A stretch of DNA of 64,000 nt from Flavobacterium sediminis (GTDB lineage Bacteria > Bacteroidota > Bacteroidia > Flavobacteriales > Flavobacteriaceae). The first letter of the stretch is position 1; each line of letters starts with the position of its first letter. Location of the stretch: NCBI RefSeq assembly GCF_003148385.1, contig NZ_CP029463.1, positions 2,046,001 through 2,110,000 on the forward strand, written 5' to 3'. Under the pieces are notes generated by a model. The model did not search any database, was not told where the DNA came from, and worked only from the letters and a program-made list of their open reading frames with translations. A program made the translations under genes and the position numbers. Shown one piece after another: positions 8,794-18,106 of the stretch.

Positions 8794-9834
8794 ATGCAAA
8801 CGGAGAAAAAAGACATACGTGCTTTGACCAAAGAGCAATTGCGCGATTTTTTTACAGCTAACGGAGATAAAGCTTTTCGGGGCAATCAGGTATATGAATG
8901 GCTGTGGCAAAAAAGAGCGCACTCTTTTGAAGATATGACCAATGTCTCAAAAGAAACCAGAGCTATGCTTGAAGCTAATTTTGTAATCAATCATATAAAA
9001 GTAGATACCATGCAACGCAGTTCCGACGGAACGGTTAAGAATGCGGTAAGGCTACACGATGATTTGATTGTGGAATCGGTTTTGATCCCGACCGAAAAGC
9101 GAACTACAGCTTGTGTTTCTAGTCAGGTAGGGTGTAGTTTAGATTGTAATTTCTGTGCTACGGCTACATTAAAAAGAATGCGAAACCTTAATCCTGATGA
9201 GATCTACGATCAGGTAGCGGCTATTGATAATGAAAGTCGTTTGTACCACGGGCACCCTTTATCAAATATTGTTTTTATGGGAATGGGAGAGCCGTTGATG
9301 AACTATCCTAATGTAATGAAAGCAATTGAAAAGATCACTTCTCCGGAAGGTTTGGGAATGTCCCCGAAACGGATTACCGTATCTACTTCAGGAATTTCTA
9401 AGATGATCAAAAAGATGGCTGATGACGAAGTTAAATTCAAGTTGGCAGTATCATTGCATTCAGCGGTAGAGGAAATCAGAAATGAGATCATGCCGTTTAC
9501 TAAAAATTTCCCGCTGACTGACTTGAGGGAAGCTTTGGAATATTGGTATAAAAAGACCAAGAGTAAAGTAACCTACGAATATGTAGTCTGGAGAGGAATA
9601 AACGATGATAAAAGGTCGATAGATGCCTTGGTAAAGTTTTGTAAATATGTTCCGTGTAAAGTAAATCTGATCGAATATAACCCGATAGATGACGGAATGT
9701 TCCAGCAAGCATCAGAACAGGCCGTTCAAAACTATATTACGGCATTAGAACATCATAACATTATAGTAAAAGTAAGAAGAAGTCGCGGAAAGGATATTGA
9801 TGCGGCTTGCGGACAGTTAGCTAATAAATCATAA
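8794..9834 (+). CDS. rlmN: Dual-specificity 23S rRNA/tRNA adenine C2-methyltransferase RlmN
   Basis: A 346-aa radical-SAM enzyme that methylates C2 of A2503 in 23S rRNA and A37 in certain tRNAs. The 4Fe-4S cluster motif CxxxCxxC is Cys114, Cys118 and Cys121. The two methyl-transfer cysteines are also present: Cys107 (ACVSSQVGC) and Cys339 in the C-terminal CGQLANKS. The GMGEPL motif and the SVSLHS-like segment (AVSLHSAVEEIR) are intact. Length matches the family (about 350-380 aa). It is expressed from its own very short leader. Confidence 0.96.
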   Translation: MQTEKKDIRALTKEQLRDFFTANGDKAFRGNQVYEWLWQKRAHSFEDMTNVSKETRAMLEANFVINHIKVDTMQRSSDGTVKNAVRLHDDLIVESVLIPTEKRTTACVSSQVGCSLDCNFCATATLKRMRNLNPDEIYDQVAAIDNESRLYHGHPLSNIVFMGMGEPLMNYPNVMKAIEKITSPEGLGMSPKRITVSTSGISKMIKKMADDEVKFKLAVSLHSAVEEIRNEIMPFTKNFPLTDLREALEYWYKKTKSKVTYEYVVWRGINDDKRSIDALVKFCKYVPCKVNLIEYNPIDDGMFQQASEQAVQNYITALEHHNIIVKVRRSRGKDIDAACGQLANKS

Positions 9835-9871
9835 TTATGATTCTCATATTTGTAATATCGCAAGATTTAGC

Positions 9872-9879
9872 TACATTTG
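9872..9879 (+). promoter_or_regulatory. -7 element for the polyprenyl synthetase gene
   Basis: TACATTTG matches TAnnTTTG and lies eight bases before the ATG at 9888. Confidence 0.6.
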
Positions 9880-9887
9880 GCTTCTAA

Positions 9888-10867
9888 ATGAAAATAGTAG
9901 AGCAGATAAAACAACCTATTGCCACCGAGATGGAGCTTTTTGAAAAAAAGTTCCTTGAATCGATGTCTTCAAAAGTGGCACTGCTCAATAGGATCACCTA
10001 TTATATCGTAAACCGAAAAGGAAAACAAATGCGTCCGATGTTTGTTTTCTTAACAGCTAAAATGATTTCCGGAGGAACTATTAACGACAGAACATATCGC
10101 GGGGCTTCAGTAATTGAGTTGATCCATACGGCTACATTGGTGCATGACGATGTAGTGGATGACAGTAACAAACGCAGAGGTTTTTTCTCCATCAATGCTC
10201 TTTGGAAAAATAAAATTGCGGTTTTAGTTGGCGATTATTTGTTGTCTAAAGGTCTTTTGCTTTCTATTGATAATGGTGATTTTGATTTGTTGCGAATTAT
10301 TTCTGTTGCCGTTCGTGAAATGAGTGAGGGCGAGTTGTTGCAAATAGAAAAAGCCCGGCGTTTAGATATTACCGAAGAAGTATATTACGAGATCATTCGT
10401 CAAAAAACAGCAACACTTATAGCGGCATGTTGTGCTTTAGGGCTTGTTCCGTTGAACCGGAACACACAGAATTGATCGAGAAAATGCGTAAATTCGGAGA
10501 ATTGATCGGGATGGCTTTTCAGATCAAAGATGATTTATTTGATTATACTGATGATGCTATCGGAAAACCAACAGGGATCGACATTAAAGAGCAAAAAATG
10601 ACTTTGCCTTTGATTTACGCATTAAACAATTCTTCTGAACAAGAGAAGAAATGGCTGATCAACTCAGTAAAAAACCACAATAAGGATAAAAAAAGAGTAA
10701 AAGAAGTTATTGAGTTTGTTAAAAAACAAGGTGGACTTACGTATGCTGAAGAAAAAATGATAACTTTTCAACAAGAAGCTTTGGCATTAATTCAGGATTT
10801 TCCTCCTTCTCCTTATAAAAATTCACTGACCTTAATGGTGAATTACGTTATTGAACGTAAAAAATAA
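9888..10867 (+). pseudogene. Polyprenyl diphosphate synthase, interrupted by a one-base frameshift
   Basis: This encodes an all-trans polyprenyl diphosphate synthase (IspA/IspB type), which makes the isoprenoid chain for menaquinone or related lipids. The first aspartate-rich motif (HDDVVDD, about residues 86-92) is in the first reading frame and the second (KDDLFDYTDD) in the next, so both active-site motifs survive. The frame breaks at GGG 10440-10442: one extra G turns ALGLVPLN into ALGACSVEPEH, as in homologs, and 980+1 bases gives a clean 326-aa protein. As an essential enzyme, it is more likely a sequencing error than a true pseudogene. Confidence 0.85.
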
Positions 10868-11055
10868 TTTCATTAAAATACTGTAATTTAGTGTTTTGTG
10901 AATTGTTTTTATTGAAAGATATATTTTTTTCATACATCATACAACTATTTTAAACCCCATCTCGTCTATACTAATAGAAACGAATTTGTCAGGTAATCAA
11001 AAGAGAATTTTTAAAAATTTGATTTAAAACTTGAAGACGAATATTGAATTTGTAA

Positions 11056-11622
11056 GTGAAAGTAATCAATTTACATAGAGACGAAAATAAGACCATTCAG
11101 CAGGCTATAGTCCATAACAGGCAGGCGCAAAGGATATTGTATGAAAAATATTCACCTAAAATGTTGAGCGTTTGTCGTCAGTATGTAAAAGATGTACAGC
11201 ATGCAGAAGATGTAATGATCACAGCATTTATGAAAGTTTTTACCAACCTAGGTCGATATGAGAATAAAGGAAGTTTTGAAGGTTGGATACGAAGAATCAT
11301 GATTCATGAATGTATTGATTTTCTCAGAGTAAAGAAAAATTTTATCTCACATGATGCTATTGACGTATTATCTGACGGGCAAGAGATCTCTTTAGAAACA
11401 ACAGATTTCTCAGTTGATGATATTCAGTATCTGATTGATAATTTACCGGACGGGTGTCGAACCGTTTTTAATCTTTATGCAGTAGAAGGATACAAACATC
11501 AGGAAATAGCCAAGATGTTGAATATTAACGAAGGGACGTCAAAATCACAACTGGCACATGCGCGCAAATTACTGCAAAATAAAATTAACCTGTTAAAAGC
11601 TAATGAAAATGGAACGGAATAA
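11056..11622 (+). CDS. ECF-type RNA polymerase sigma factor
   Basis: A 188-aa sigma-70 family protein with region 2 (RILYEKYSPKMLSVCRQYVKD...AEDVMITAFMKVF, about residues 24-65) and region 4 (about 125-180, LPDGCRTVFNLYAVEGYKHQEIAKMLNINEGTSKSQLAHARKLL). It has no region 1 or 3, as usual for extracytoplasmic-function sigma factors. The start is GTG at 11056. The downstream gene overlaps its 3' end by 20 bases and encodes a single-pass membrane protein, the expected place for an anti-sigma factor. Flavobacterial homologs start with the same KVI-LH segment. Confidence 0.88.
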   Translation: MKVINLHRDENKTIQQAIVHNRQAQRILYEKYSPKMLSVCRQYVKDVQHAEDVMITAFMKVFTNLGRYENKGSFEGWIRRIMIHECIDFLRVKKNFISHDAIDVLSDGQEISLETTDFSVDDIQYLIDNLPDGCRTVFNLYAVEGYKHQEIAKMLNINEGTSKSQLAHARKLLQNKINLLKANENGTE

Positions 11623-12299
11623 ATTTGAAAGAATAGCTAAAGGAAAGTTGGCGAAAAGAGAGATGAAACCTTCTGATGTTGCCTGGGACAGATTGGACGC
11701 AATGTTGGCGACTCAGGAACAACCTAAAAAGAAACGTAATTTCTGGTTTTATATAGCGGCATCGTTATTTGTGGTTCTCGGAGTTTCTTATTGGTTCACG
11801 AAGTCGGATAATAGCGAAATGATAATTCCGGAACATAATATAGTTACAGCACCGGAGGTACAAGCGAAAGAAATTAAAGAGAATCCTGAAAAGAAGTTGT
11901 TGCCCCGAAATAGTATTACAAAGACAACAAAGTATTGCCCAAAAAGAAGATAAGGTTGTCGTTCCTTTAGAGAATATTCAGGAAACAGTTGTTGCGGAAA
12001 ATGTTGAAACGGTAGTTATTCCTTCTGCTTCAGAAATACAAGCAGAAAGAGAAGAAGTAGCATATCATTATGTTACTCCGGAAGAATTATTAGCAGCTGT
12101 TGAAGGAGGCGACACTAAAAAAGTTGTTTCGGAGAAAACTAGCAATAAAAAAAGCAAACTAAATGTCAATGCTGAAGAGCTTTTATCGTCTGTTGAGGGC
12201 GAAATTAAAACAGAATATAGAGAAAGTACTTTGAATAAGATCAGTAAAAACTACAATAAAGTAAGATCGGCATTAGCTAGCAGGAATTATCAGGAATAA
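11603..12299 (+). pseudogene. Single-pass membrane protein, putative anti-sigma partner, frameshifted
   Basis: The first frame gives a cytoplasmic N-terminus (MERNKFERIAKGKLAKREMKP... about 45 residues), one transmembrane helix (FWFYIAASLFVVLGVSYWF, about 49-67) and a periplasmic tail that stops at 11953. The +1 frame continues without stop (PEIVLQRQQSIAQKED... to SALASRNYQE) to a TAA at 12299 and reads as a natural continuation. The switch best fits CCCC 11903-11906, where three C would restore a 231-aa protein. It overlaps the ECF sigma gene by 20 bases. The anti-sigma role is inferred from position and topology; no known anti-sigma domain is recognised. Confidence 0.6.
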
Positions 12300-12340
12300 A
12301 TAGTCAATCATCATAATCATTAATTAAAAAACGAACAGTT

Positions 12341-13441
12341 ATGCAAAAAATTATTCTATACACGGTTGTAGTCTTGTTAACCGTTATCTGTAAAATAAGC
12401 GCTCAGGAAAAAGATTCGCTGGAGGTGAAGGTAACTAAAAGCTTTGAATTGCAAGCCAAAGAAATAGCTAACAATATTCAAATTATTACAACGGAAGAGA
12501 AGAAAGCATTAAAAGAAGAAGTGGCAGCTATTGACAAGCAAATTGAAGAAGGTAAGATCACCAAAGAAAAAGGAGACGAACTGAAATTGGGAATTGCCAA
12601 AGAAAGAGCTCAGAATATTGAGACAAAAGTAGCCGCTGAAGAAGCCAGATTGTCTCAATTGGTTCAGGATAAAGTGGATGGAAGATTAAGAGAAACAGAG
12701 CAAGATATCGATACAATACAATTAAGAAAAGGCCGGCTTATAATTAGCTTTGAACCTTCCAGAGGAAAATCAAGAAAAGAATATAAACCAAGATCAGAAA
12801 GACGAACAACGACTCAGTTTGTATTTGCAGCAGGTTTAAATAATGTGGTGACAAACGGAGAGAGTTTTAACAAATCGGATTTTAGAGTTTGGGGTTCACA
12901 TTTTTACGAATGGGGTTTAACCTTAAATTCTCGAATTCTTAAAGATCACAATCTGTTACACGCCAAATACGGTTTGTCGCTTATGTACAATAATTTACGT
13001 CCGACAGATAATCAGTACTTTGTAAAAAACGGAGATGTAACGGAATTACAAACAGGAACAGTTGATTTTGATGAATCGCGATTAAGAAATGTGTATTTAA
13101 CAGTGCCACTTCATTTAGAATTCGATTTTACACCAAAAAAAGTAGATAAGGACGGAGAAAGCTATTTCAGAACGCATGAGTCATTCCGTGTTGGAATCGG
13201 AGGGTATGCCGGAGTTCGGGTAAAATCAAAACAGATCCTGAAATATAAGGAAGACGATCAAAGAATTAAAACGAAGCAAAAAGGCGACTTCAACGTTTCT
13301 GATTTTAATTACGGCTTAAGCGCCTATATCGGTTACGGAGAAATAAGCTTCTATGCTAAATATGATATTAATCCATTATTTAAAGACAATGCGGTAGATC
13401 AAAACAATATCTCCTTTGGAGTACGGTTTGATATTAATTAA
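12341..13441 (+). CDS. Exported coiled-coil protein with C-terminal outer-membrane beta-barrel
   Basis: A 366-aa protein with a signal peptide (ends KISAQ, about residue 21), a Glu/Lys-rich coiled-coil stretch (about residues 30-110) and a C-terminal region of alternating amphipathic strands (about 150-366) ending in FGVRFDIN, as in outer-membrane barrels. It follows the ECF sigma and its putative partner in the same direction, so it may be part of their regulon. The ATG is the last base of a short AAAAAACGAACAGTTA motif that recurs near 53860. No specific function is recognised. Confidence 0.65.
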   Translation: MQKIILYTVVVLLTVICKISAQEKDSLEVKVTKSFELQAKEIANNIQIITTEEKKALKEEVAAIDKQIEEGKITKEKGDELKLGIAKERAQNIETKVAAEEARLSQLVQDKVDGRLRETEQDIDTIQLRKGRLIISFEPSRGKSRKEYKPRSERRTTTQFVFAAGLNNVVTNGESFNKSDFRVWGSHFYEWGLTLNSRILKDHNLLHAKYGLSLMYNNLRPTDNQYFVKNGDVTELQTGTVDFDESRLRNVYLTVPLHLEFDFTPKKVDKDGESYFRTHESFRVGIGGYAGVRVKSKQILKYKEDDQRIKTKQKGDFNVSDFNYGLSAYIGYGEISFYAKYDINPLFKDNAVDQNNISFGVRFDIN

Positions 13442-13464
13442 AAAATTTGGGTTTAGTTTAAAAA

Positions 13465-13498
13465 AGCCTGTAAGGAAGAAAACCTTGCAGGTTTTTTT
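13465..13498 (+). terminator. Rho-independent terminator before dnaG
   Basis: CCTGTAAGG at 13467-13475 pairs with CCTTGCAGG at 13483-13491 (one G-T wobble), followed by seven T. Confidence 0.8.
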
Positions 13499-13509
13499 AT
13501 GGAACTTTG

Positions 13510-13517
13510 TATCTTTG
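13510..13517 (+). promoter_or_regulatory. -7 element for dnaG
   Basis: TATCTTTG matches TAnnTTTG; a TTG at 13485-13487 is a possible -33. It lies inside the longest dnaG reading frame, which shows that translation must start downstream of the first ATG. Confidence 0.7.
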
Positions 13518-13540
13518 AATCTTGCAAAGAATTATTCAGT

Positions 13541-15523
13541 TTGATTTCACAAAGTACTATAGACACTGTTTTTGAAACCGCCCGTGTAGAGGAGGTGATC
13601 GGAGATTTCGTGCAATTAAAACGCGCTGGTAGTAATTTAAAAGGACTTAGTCCGTTTGTTGACGAAAAAACGCCCTCTTTTATGGTGTCTCCGGTAAAAC
13701 AGATATGGAAAGATTTTAGTTCCGGAAAAGGGGGCAATGCCGTAACTTTTTTAATGGAACACGAACATTTCAGTTATCCGGAAGCTATTCGGTATTTAGC
13801 GAAAAAGTATAATATTGAGATCGAAGAAACCGAGCAATCTTCTGAAGAAGTAGCCGTTGCAAATGAAAAAGAAAGCATGTATCTGGTTTCAGAGTTTGCC
13901 GGAAAATATTTCCATGATATTTTACAAAATTCGGAAGAAGGAAAAGCAATCGGGCTAACTTATTTTAAAGAAAGAGGTTTTTCTCAGGATACTATTGAAA
14001 AATTCGGTTTAGGCTATTCTCCCAATGTTTGGGATGCTTTTACCAAAGAAGCTATAGATAAGGGCTATCAACTGGAATTTTTAGAAAAAACCGGACTAAC
14101 CATAGTAAAAGAAGACAAACAGTTCGATCGTTTTAAAGGTCGGGTGATGTTCCCGATACAAAGTATGAGCGGGCGGGTGTTAGGTTTCGGTGGTCGGATC
14201 CTGACCAATGATAAAAAAGCCGCAAAGTATCTTAATTCGCCTGAGAGTGAAATCTATCATAAGAGTAAAGTACTGTATGGAATTTATCACGCTAAACAAG
14301 CCATTGCTAAGCAGGACAATTGTTATCTCGTTGAAGGGTATACTGATGTAATTCAGTTCAATCAGGCAGGAATTGAAAATGTAGTAGCATCTTCAGGAAC
14401 CGCTTTAACACCTGATCAGATCAATCTGGTAAAACGGCTGACTAAAAACATGACGGTTCTTTTTGATGGCGATGCAGCAGGTTTGCGAGCATCTATACGA
14501 GGGATCGACCTGATCTTGGAAGCCGGAATGAACGTTCGAGTGTGTGCATTTCCGGACGGAGAAGATCCGGATAGTTTTGCCAAAAAAACACCTCTTGAAG
14601 AGTTAGTTCGTTATTTGGAGGAAAATGCTAAAGATTTTATCCAGTTCAAAGCTTCACTTTTAATGAAAGAAGCGAATAACGATCCTATTAAGAAAGCGGA
14701 TTTGATTCGTGATATGGTAGTTAGTATCTCTAAGATATCCGATAGGATCAAAAGAGAAGTTTATATGCAGGAATGTTCCAGAATTATGGATATATCGGAA
14801 GATGTATTGTTCAATACTTTAGCACAGATCGATAAAAAGGAAATTGCCGATGCCAATAAAAAGTTTAAAGCAGAACAGAAAGAAAAGGCCTTTGATGTTG
14901 TCAAGAATGAAAATTTTCAACAACAAACGAAAGTAAATATTCAATTCGAACTGGAGCAAAAAATAATTGAAATTCTGTTATTGTATGGAAATACAGAAGA
15001 AGAGTTTGAGGATGTTTTTCTAAAGGCAGATGAAGAAGGAGAATTAACAGAGGTAAAAGAATATCGCAAGTATAAAGTTTTTCAGCGGATTTATATGAGT
15101 TTGCAGGAAGACGAGATAGAATTAGCTAATCCGGTTTTTAAAGCTATTTATACCGATCTGATCAACTATTACAATCAGACGGATGAGTTCCATATGGAAC
15201 AATATTTAATGCAGTTACAACCTGAAATAGCAGGCGAGGTAACGTCTATTCTGATGAATGAGGAAAAAGAGACCTTACACAATTGGGAAGTTAAACAGAT
15301 ATTTGTAAAACAGAAAGAGCAAACCATTGCTCAGTATGTGACCGAAACAATCCTGTCGTTAAGATGGTATTGGGTAAATAGTATTGTAGAAGAATTAAAA
15401 CAATCGATAGGTCATGAAACAGACAAAGACAATGCGGAAACATTGTCTTTGGTAATAGATTATTTAGGACTCACTAACGTTTTTGCTAAAAAGCTCGGCA
15501 GAGTAATGAGTCGTTACAGTTAA
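13541..15523 (+). CDS. dnaG: DNA primase DnaG (zinc ligands replaced)
   Basis: A 660-aa primase that makes RNA primers for replication. I start at TTG 13541 (ISQSTIDTVFETARVEEV...) because homologs begin there and the in-frame ATG at 13499 lies before the promoter. The CHC2-type N-terminal domain is recognisable (LKGLSPFVDEKTPSF...KDFSSGKGGNAVTFL, about residues 30-75), but the usual Cys/His zinc ligands are Ser, Val, Ser and Gly. The TOPRIM core is intact: LVEGYTDV and the metal-binding DGDAAG. The C-terminal 200 residues are the helicase-binding region. Its 3' end nearly meets the convergent response regulator (three bases apart). Confidence 0.93.
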   Translation: MISQSTIDTVFETARVEEVIGDFVQLKRAGSNLKGLSPFVDEKTPSFMVSPVKQIWKDFSSGKGGNAVTFLMEHEHFSYPEAIRYLAKKYNIEIEETEQSSEEVAVANEKESMYLVSEFAGKYFHDILQNSEEGKAIGLTYFKERGFSQDTIEKFGLGYSPNVWDAFTKEAIDKGYQLEFLEKTGLTIVKEDKQFDRFKGRVMFPIQSMSGRVLGFGGRILTNDKKAAKYLNSPESEIYHKSKVLYGIYHAKQAIAKQDNCYLVEGYTDVIQFNQAGIENVVASSGTALTPDQINLVKRLTKNMTVLFDGDAAGLRASIRGIDLILEAGMNVRVCAFPDGEDPDSFAKKTPLEELVRYLEENAKDFIQFKASLLMKEANNDPIKKADLIRDMVVSISKISDRIKREVYMQECSRIMDISEDVLFNTLAQIDKKEIADANKKFKAEQKEKAFDVVKNENFQQQTKVNIQFELEQKIIEILLLYGNTEEEFEDVFLKADEEGELTEVKEYRKYKVFQRIYMSLQEDEIELANPVFKAIYTDLINYYNQTDEFHMEQYLMQLQPEIAGEVTSILMNEEKETLHNWEVKQIFVKQKEQTIAQYVTETILSLRWYWVNSIVEELKQSIGHETDKDNAETLSLVIDYLGLTNVFAKKLGRVMSRYS

Positions 15524-15526
15524 AAG

Positions 15527-16156
15527 TTAAATTACATCTAAAGTTTTAGCTTTGTTTAAAAGATCAACTAAGTTGGTAACATTTAATTTAGCTAATAAAC
15601 GTAATTTATACGTACTGATGGTTTTTTCATCTAGTTTTAAGATCTCGGCAATTTCTTTGTTTTTCTTTCCGTCATTCAAATAACGCAAAACTTCAACTTC
15701 TCTGGCTGAAAGTTTTTTAAACAAACGATCTGCTTTTTTACCTTTGCTTAAAACTTCAATTTTCTTTTTCACATCTTCACTAACAACAACTTCTCCTTTT
15801 TTAACTTTGTAAATAATGTTTTCAAGTTCTTTTAAAGAAGCATTTTTAGAAACATAAGCAGAGACTCCTGCTTTAACAGCTGTTGGTGCATACATTTTTT
15901 CAGAAACTGTGGTATAAAGAACAATTCTTGAACCCGGGAATTCTTTTAATAATTCTTTAATGTCGCGAATGCTTGAAATACCACTAAGCTCGATGTCTAA
16001 TAAAATTACATCGATCTTTTTGTCTTCTAAAATGTTCACTAATTCATCTAGATCCGATGCTTGAGCTACAACCTCGATGTCCGCATTTTCTTTAAAATAC
16101 GTTTTTAGTCCATAACGAACAATGGGTTGATTGTCGGCGGTACAAACTCTAATCAT
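15527..16156 (-). CDS. NarL/LuxR-type response regulator
   Basis: A 209-aa two-component regulator. The receiver domain has Asp8, the phosphoacceptor Asp54 (ILLDIEL) and the VSKNASL lysine loop; the LuxR-type helix-turn-helix spans about residues 145-200 (LSAREVEVLRYLNDGKKNKEIAEIL). No histidine kinase is adjacent. Its own -7 element lies at 16191-16198 on the minus strand. It is downstream of nadE on the same strand but has a separate promoter. Confidence 0.88.
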   Translation of the reverse strand: MIRVCTADNQPIVRYGLKTYFKENADIEVVAQASDLDELVNILEDKKIDVILLDIELSGISSIRDIKELLKEFPGSRIVLYTTVSEKMYAPTAVKAGVSAYVSKNASLKELENIIYKVKKGEVVVSEDVKKKIEVLSKGKKADRLFKKLSAREVEVLRYLNDGKKNKEIAEILKLDEKTISTYKLRLLAKLNVTNLVDLLNKAKTLDVI

Positions 16157-16190
16157 TTTTTTAATAATTTGGTTAATAATAGTAGGGGTA

Positions 16191-16198
16191 CAAATATA
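16191..16198 (-). promoter_or_regulatory. -7 element for the LuxR-type response regulator
   Basis: On the minus strand this reads TATATTTG, 34 bases before the ATG. Confidence 0.6.
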
Positions 16199-16235
16199 GT
16201 GATAAAAATGTAAATTCCTGTTAATTACGTAATTA

Positions 16236-17042
16236 TTATTTAAAATTTTTCGGAATTATGCAAATTGGGATAGGAATCATCTTATGCTGATTGATAGTGT
16301 TTAGTCGTTTGAAAATGGTGAAAACTTCGGCTTGACGCCCATTGAAATCGTTTGCGGACTTACCGGACTCGTTTTGTTCCATTGCCCATTCCAGTTCGTC
16401 ATAACTTGCTCCGATCTGATCTTCATCCGATAAATCATTTTCATATAAACCATCCGAAGGTTTCGCCGTTAAAATACTGTTGGGAACATTTAAAAACTCA
16501 GCTAAAGCCCGTACTTCGCTCTTAACTAAATCGGCAATGGGACTTAGATCTACGCCTCCGTCGCCATATTTTGTGTAAAACCCAACACCGAAATCTTCTA
16601 CTTTATTTCCTGTTCCGGCGACTAAAAATCCGTTTAATCCGGCAAAATAATAAAGAGTGGTCATTCGCAATCGGGCTCTTGTATTGGCAAGCGTGATGTC
16701 ATAGGATTTGTTGTTTTCGTCTTTTTCAACCTGACTCAGGAAAGTGTCAAAAACAGGTGTCAGATCAGTGTAGGCTTTGCTTACATTTGGAAAACGTTCA
16801 CGCAATTGTGTAATGTGCTCGTTGGCTCTGTCCACGTGGCTCTTGTGTTGATGAATGGGCATTTCTACACATAAAGTTGGTAAGCCGGTTTGTGCGCAGA
16901 GAGTCGATGTCAGAGCACTGTCGACTCCACCTGATATACCTACAACAAAGCCTTTCACATTAGCGTTAGTTGCGTAGTCGTAAAGCCATTTTACAATATG
17001 TTCGTTAATTTTTTCGGGGTTAAAAGTTGCTGATACACTCAT
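16236..17042 (-). CDS. nadE: NAD synthetase (ammonia-dependent type)
   Basis: A 268-aa enzyme that converts nicotinic acid adenine dinucleotide to NAD+ with ATP and ammonia. The PP-loop SGGVDSALT (about residues 38-46) and the GTGNKVEDFGVGFYTKYGDGG segment that binds substrate are present. Length fits the short, glutaminase-free form. It is divergent from gldB, a gene order common in flavobacteria. Confidence 0.93.
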   Translation of the reverse strand: MSVSATFNPEKINEHIVKWLYDYATNANVKGFVVGISGGVDSALTSTLCAQTGLPTLCVEMPIHQHKSHVDRANEHITQLRERFPNVSKAYTDLTPVFDTFLSQVEKDENNKSYDITLANTRARLRMTTLYYFAGLNGFLVAGTGNKVEDFGVGFYTKYGDGGVDLSPIADLVKSEVRALAEFLNVPNSILTAKPSDGLYENDLSDEDQIGASYDELEWAMEQNESGKSANDFNGRQAEVFTIFKRLNTINQHKMIPIPICIIPKNFK

Positions 17043-17069
17043 TTTTTATATTTTTTTGTACTATAACTG

Positions 17070-17077
17070 TATATTTG
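17070..17077 (+). promoter_or_regulatory. -7 element for gldBC
   Basis: TATATTTG matches TAnnTTTG on the plus strand; it would give a leader of about 65 bases before gldB. Confidence 0.5.
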
Positions 17078-17146
17078 CCGTTACTTTTTACAAAGTAAAA
17101 TTGCGACTTTAATCATTTATTCAAAAATACTATAAACTTAAAAAAT

Positions 17147-18106
17147 ATGGCGAAGAAACTGTTCGTTTTTTCTATTCTTTGGCTTTTGTTAGCTTGTAAA
17201 GAAGAAAGTAAGATAGATAAAGAAGTAGCCGTTATACCGGTTGAATTCAATATAGAACGTTTTGATCAGGTATTTTATGAATCTAAACCTGAGGATCTGA
17301 AAAAAATAAAAACAAAATACCCGTTCTTTTTTCCACCGGGAAATGCAGATAGTGTTTGGTTGGAAAAATTGAAAGATCCTTTGTTAAGAGAATTGTACAG
17401 CGAGGTGCAAAAAAAATATGGCAATCTGGATCAGTTGCATACTGAGTTGGAAGATTTCTTTGCGCGTGTACAGTATTATTTTCCGAAATATAAAACTCCC
17501 AGAGTAATTACTTTAATTAATGAAGTAGACACTGAAGCAAAAGCTATTTATGCTGACAGTTTAGCATTGATTTCTCTGGATTGTTATTTGGGAGAGAAGC
17601 ATCGTTTTTATACTGATTTTCCGGAATACCAGCGTATTCGTTTTAATAGTAATGAAATGTTACCTGATTTAGCAGCTAGTTTTGCTCAACAAAAAGTGCC
17701 TGCACCATTTGACAGAACTCTTCTTTCCGGTATGATTTATTACGGAAAGATACTATATATGGAAGATGTTTTGTTGCCTGAGTTTTCAGATGCTTCAAAA
17801 ATAGGTTATAGTGAGAACCAGGTAGCTTGGTGTAAAGAAAACGAATCGCAAATGTGGAGTTACTTTATTGAAAATAACTTGTTGTTTGATACCAATCAAA
17901 AAAATGAATTCCGATTTATAGCAGAAGCGCCTTTTTCAAAATTTTATTTGGATATTGATAATGAGTCTCCCGGTAGAGTAGGACAATGGATAGGTTGGCA
18001 AATCGTTAAGAGTTATATGGAAAATAATAATGTATCTTTGCACGATATGTTGGCAATGGATGCCAAAACTATTTTTGAACGTTCCAAATATAAACCTGCA
18101 AAATAA
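17147..18106 (+). CDS. gldB: Gliding motility lipoprotein GldB
   Basis: A 319-aa lipoprotein with a short signal peptide and lipobox LLLAC (lipidated Cys at about residue 17). The body matches the GldB family (FDQVFYES near the start; MLPDLAASFAQQKVPAPFDRTLLSGMIYYGKILY in the middle), which in Flavobacterium johnsoniae is needed for gliding and works with the type IX secretion system. It overlaps gldC by one base (TAATG arrangement), as in other flavobacteria. Confidence 0.92.
   Translation: MAKKLFVFSILWLLLACKEESKIDKEVAVIPVEFNIERFDQVFYESKPEDLKKIKTKYPFFFPPGNADSVWLEKLKDPLLRELYSEVQKKYGNLDQLHTELEDFFARVQYYFPKYKTPRVITLINEVDTEAKAIYADSLALISLDCYLGEKHRFYTDFPEYQRIRFNSNEMLPDLAASFAQQKVPAPFDRTLLSGMIYYGKILYMEDVLLPEFSDASKIGYSENQVAWCKENESQMWSYFIENNLLFDTNQKNEFRFIAEAPFSKFYLDIDNESPGRVGQWIGWQIVKSYMENNNVSLHDMLAMDAKTIFERSKYKPAK

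Noticed and set aside
13499..13540. ATG at 13499 as the dnaG start
   Set aside because: It lies in the T-tract of the upstream terminator and before the -7 element; homologs start at the position of TTG 13541.
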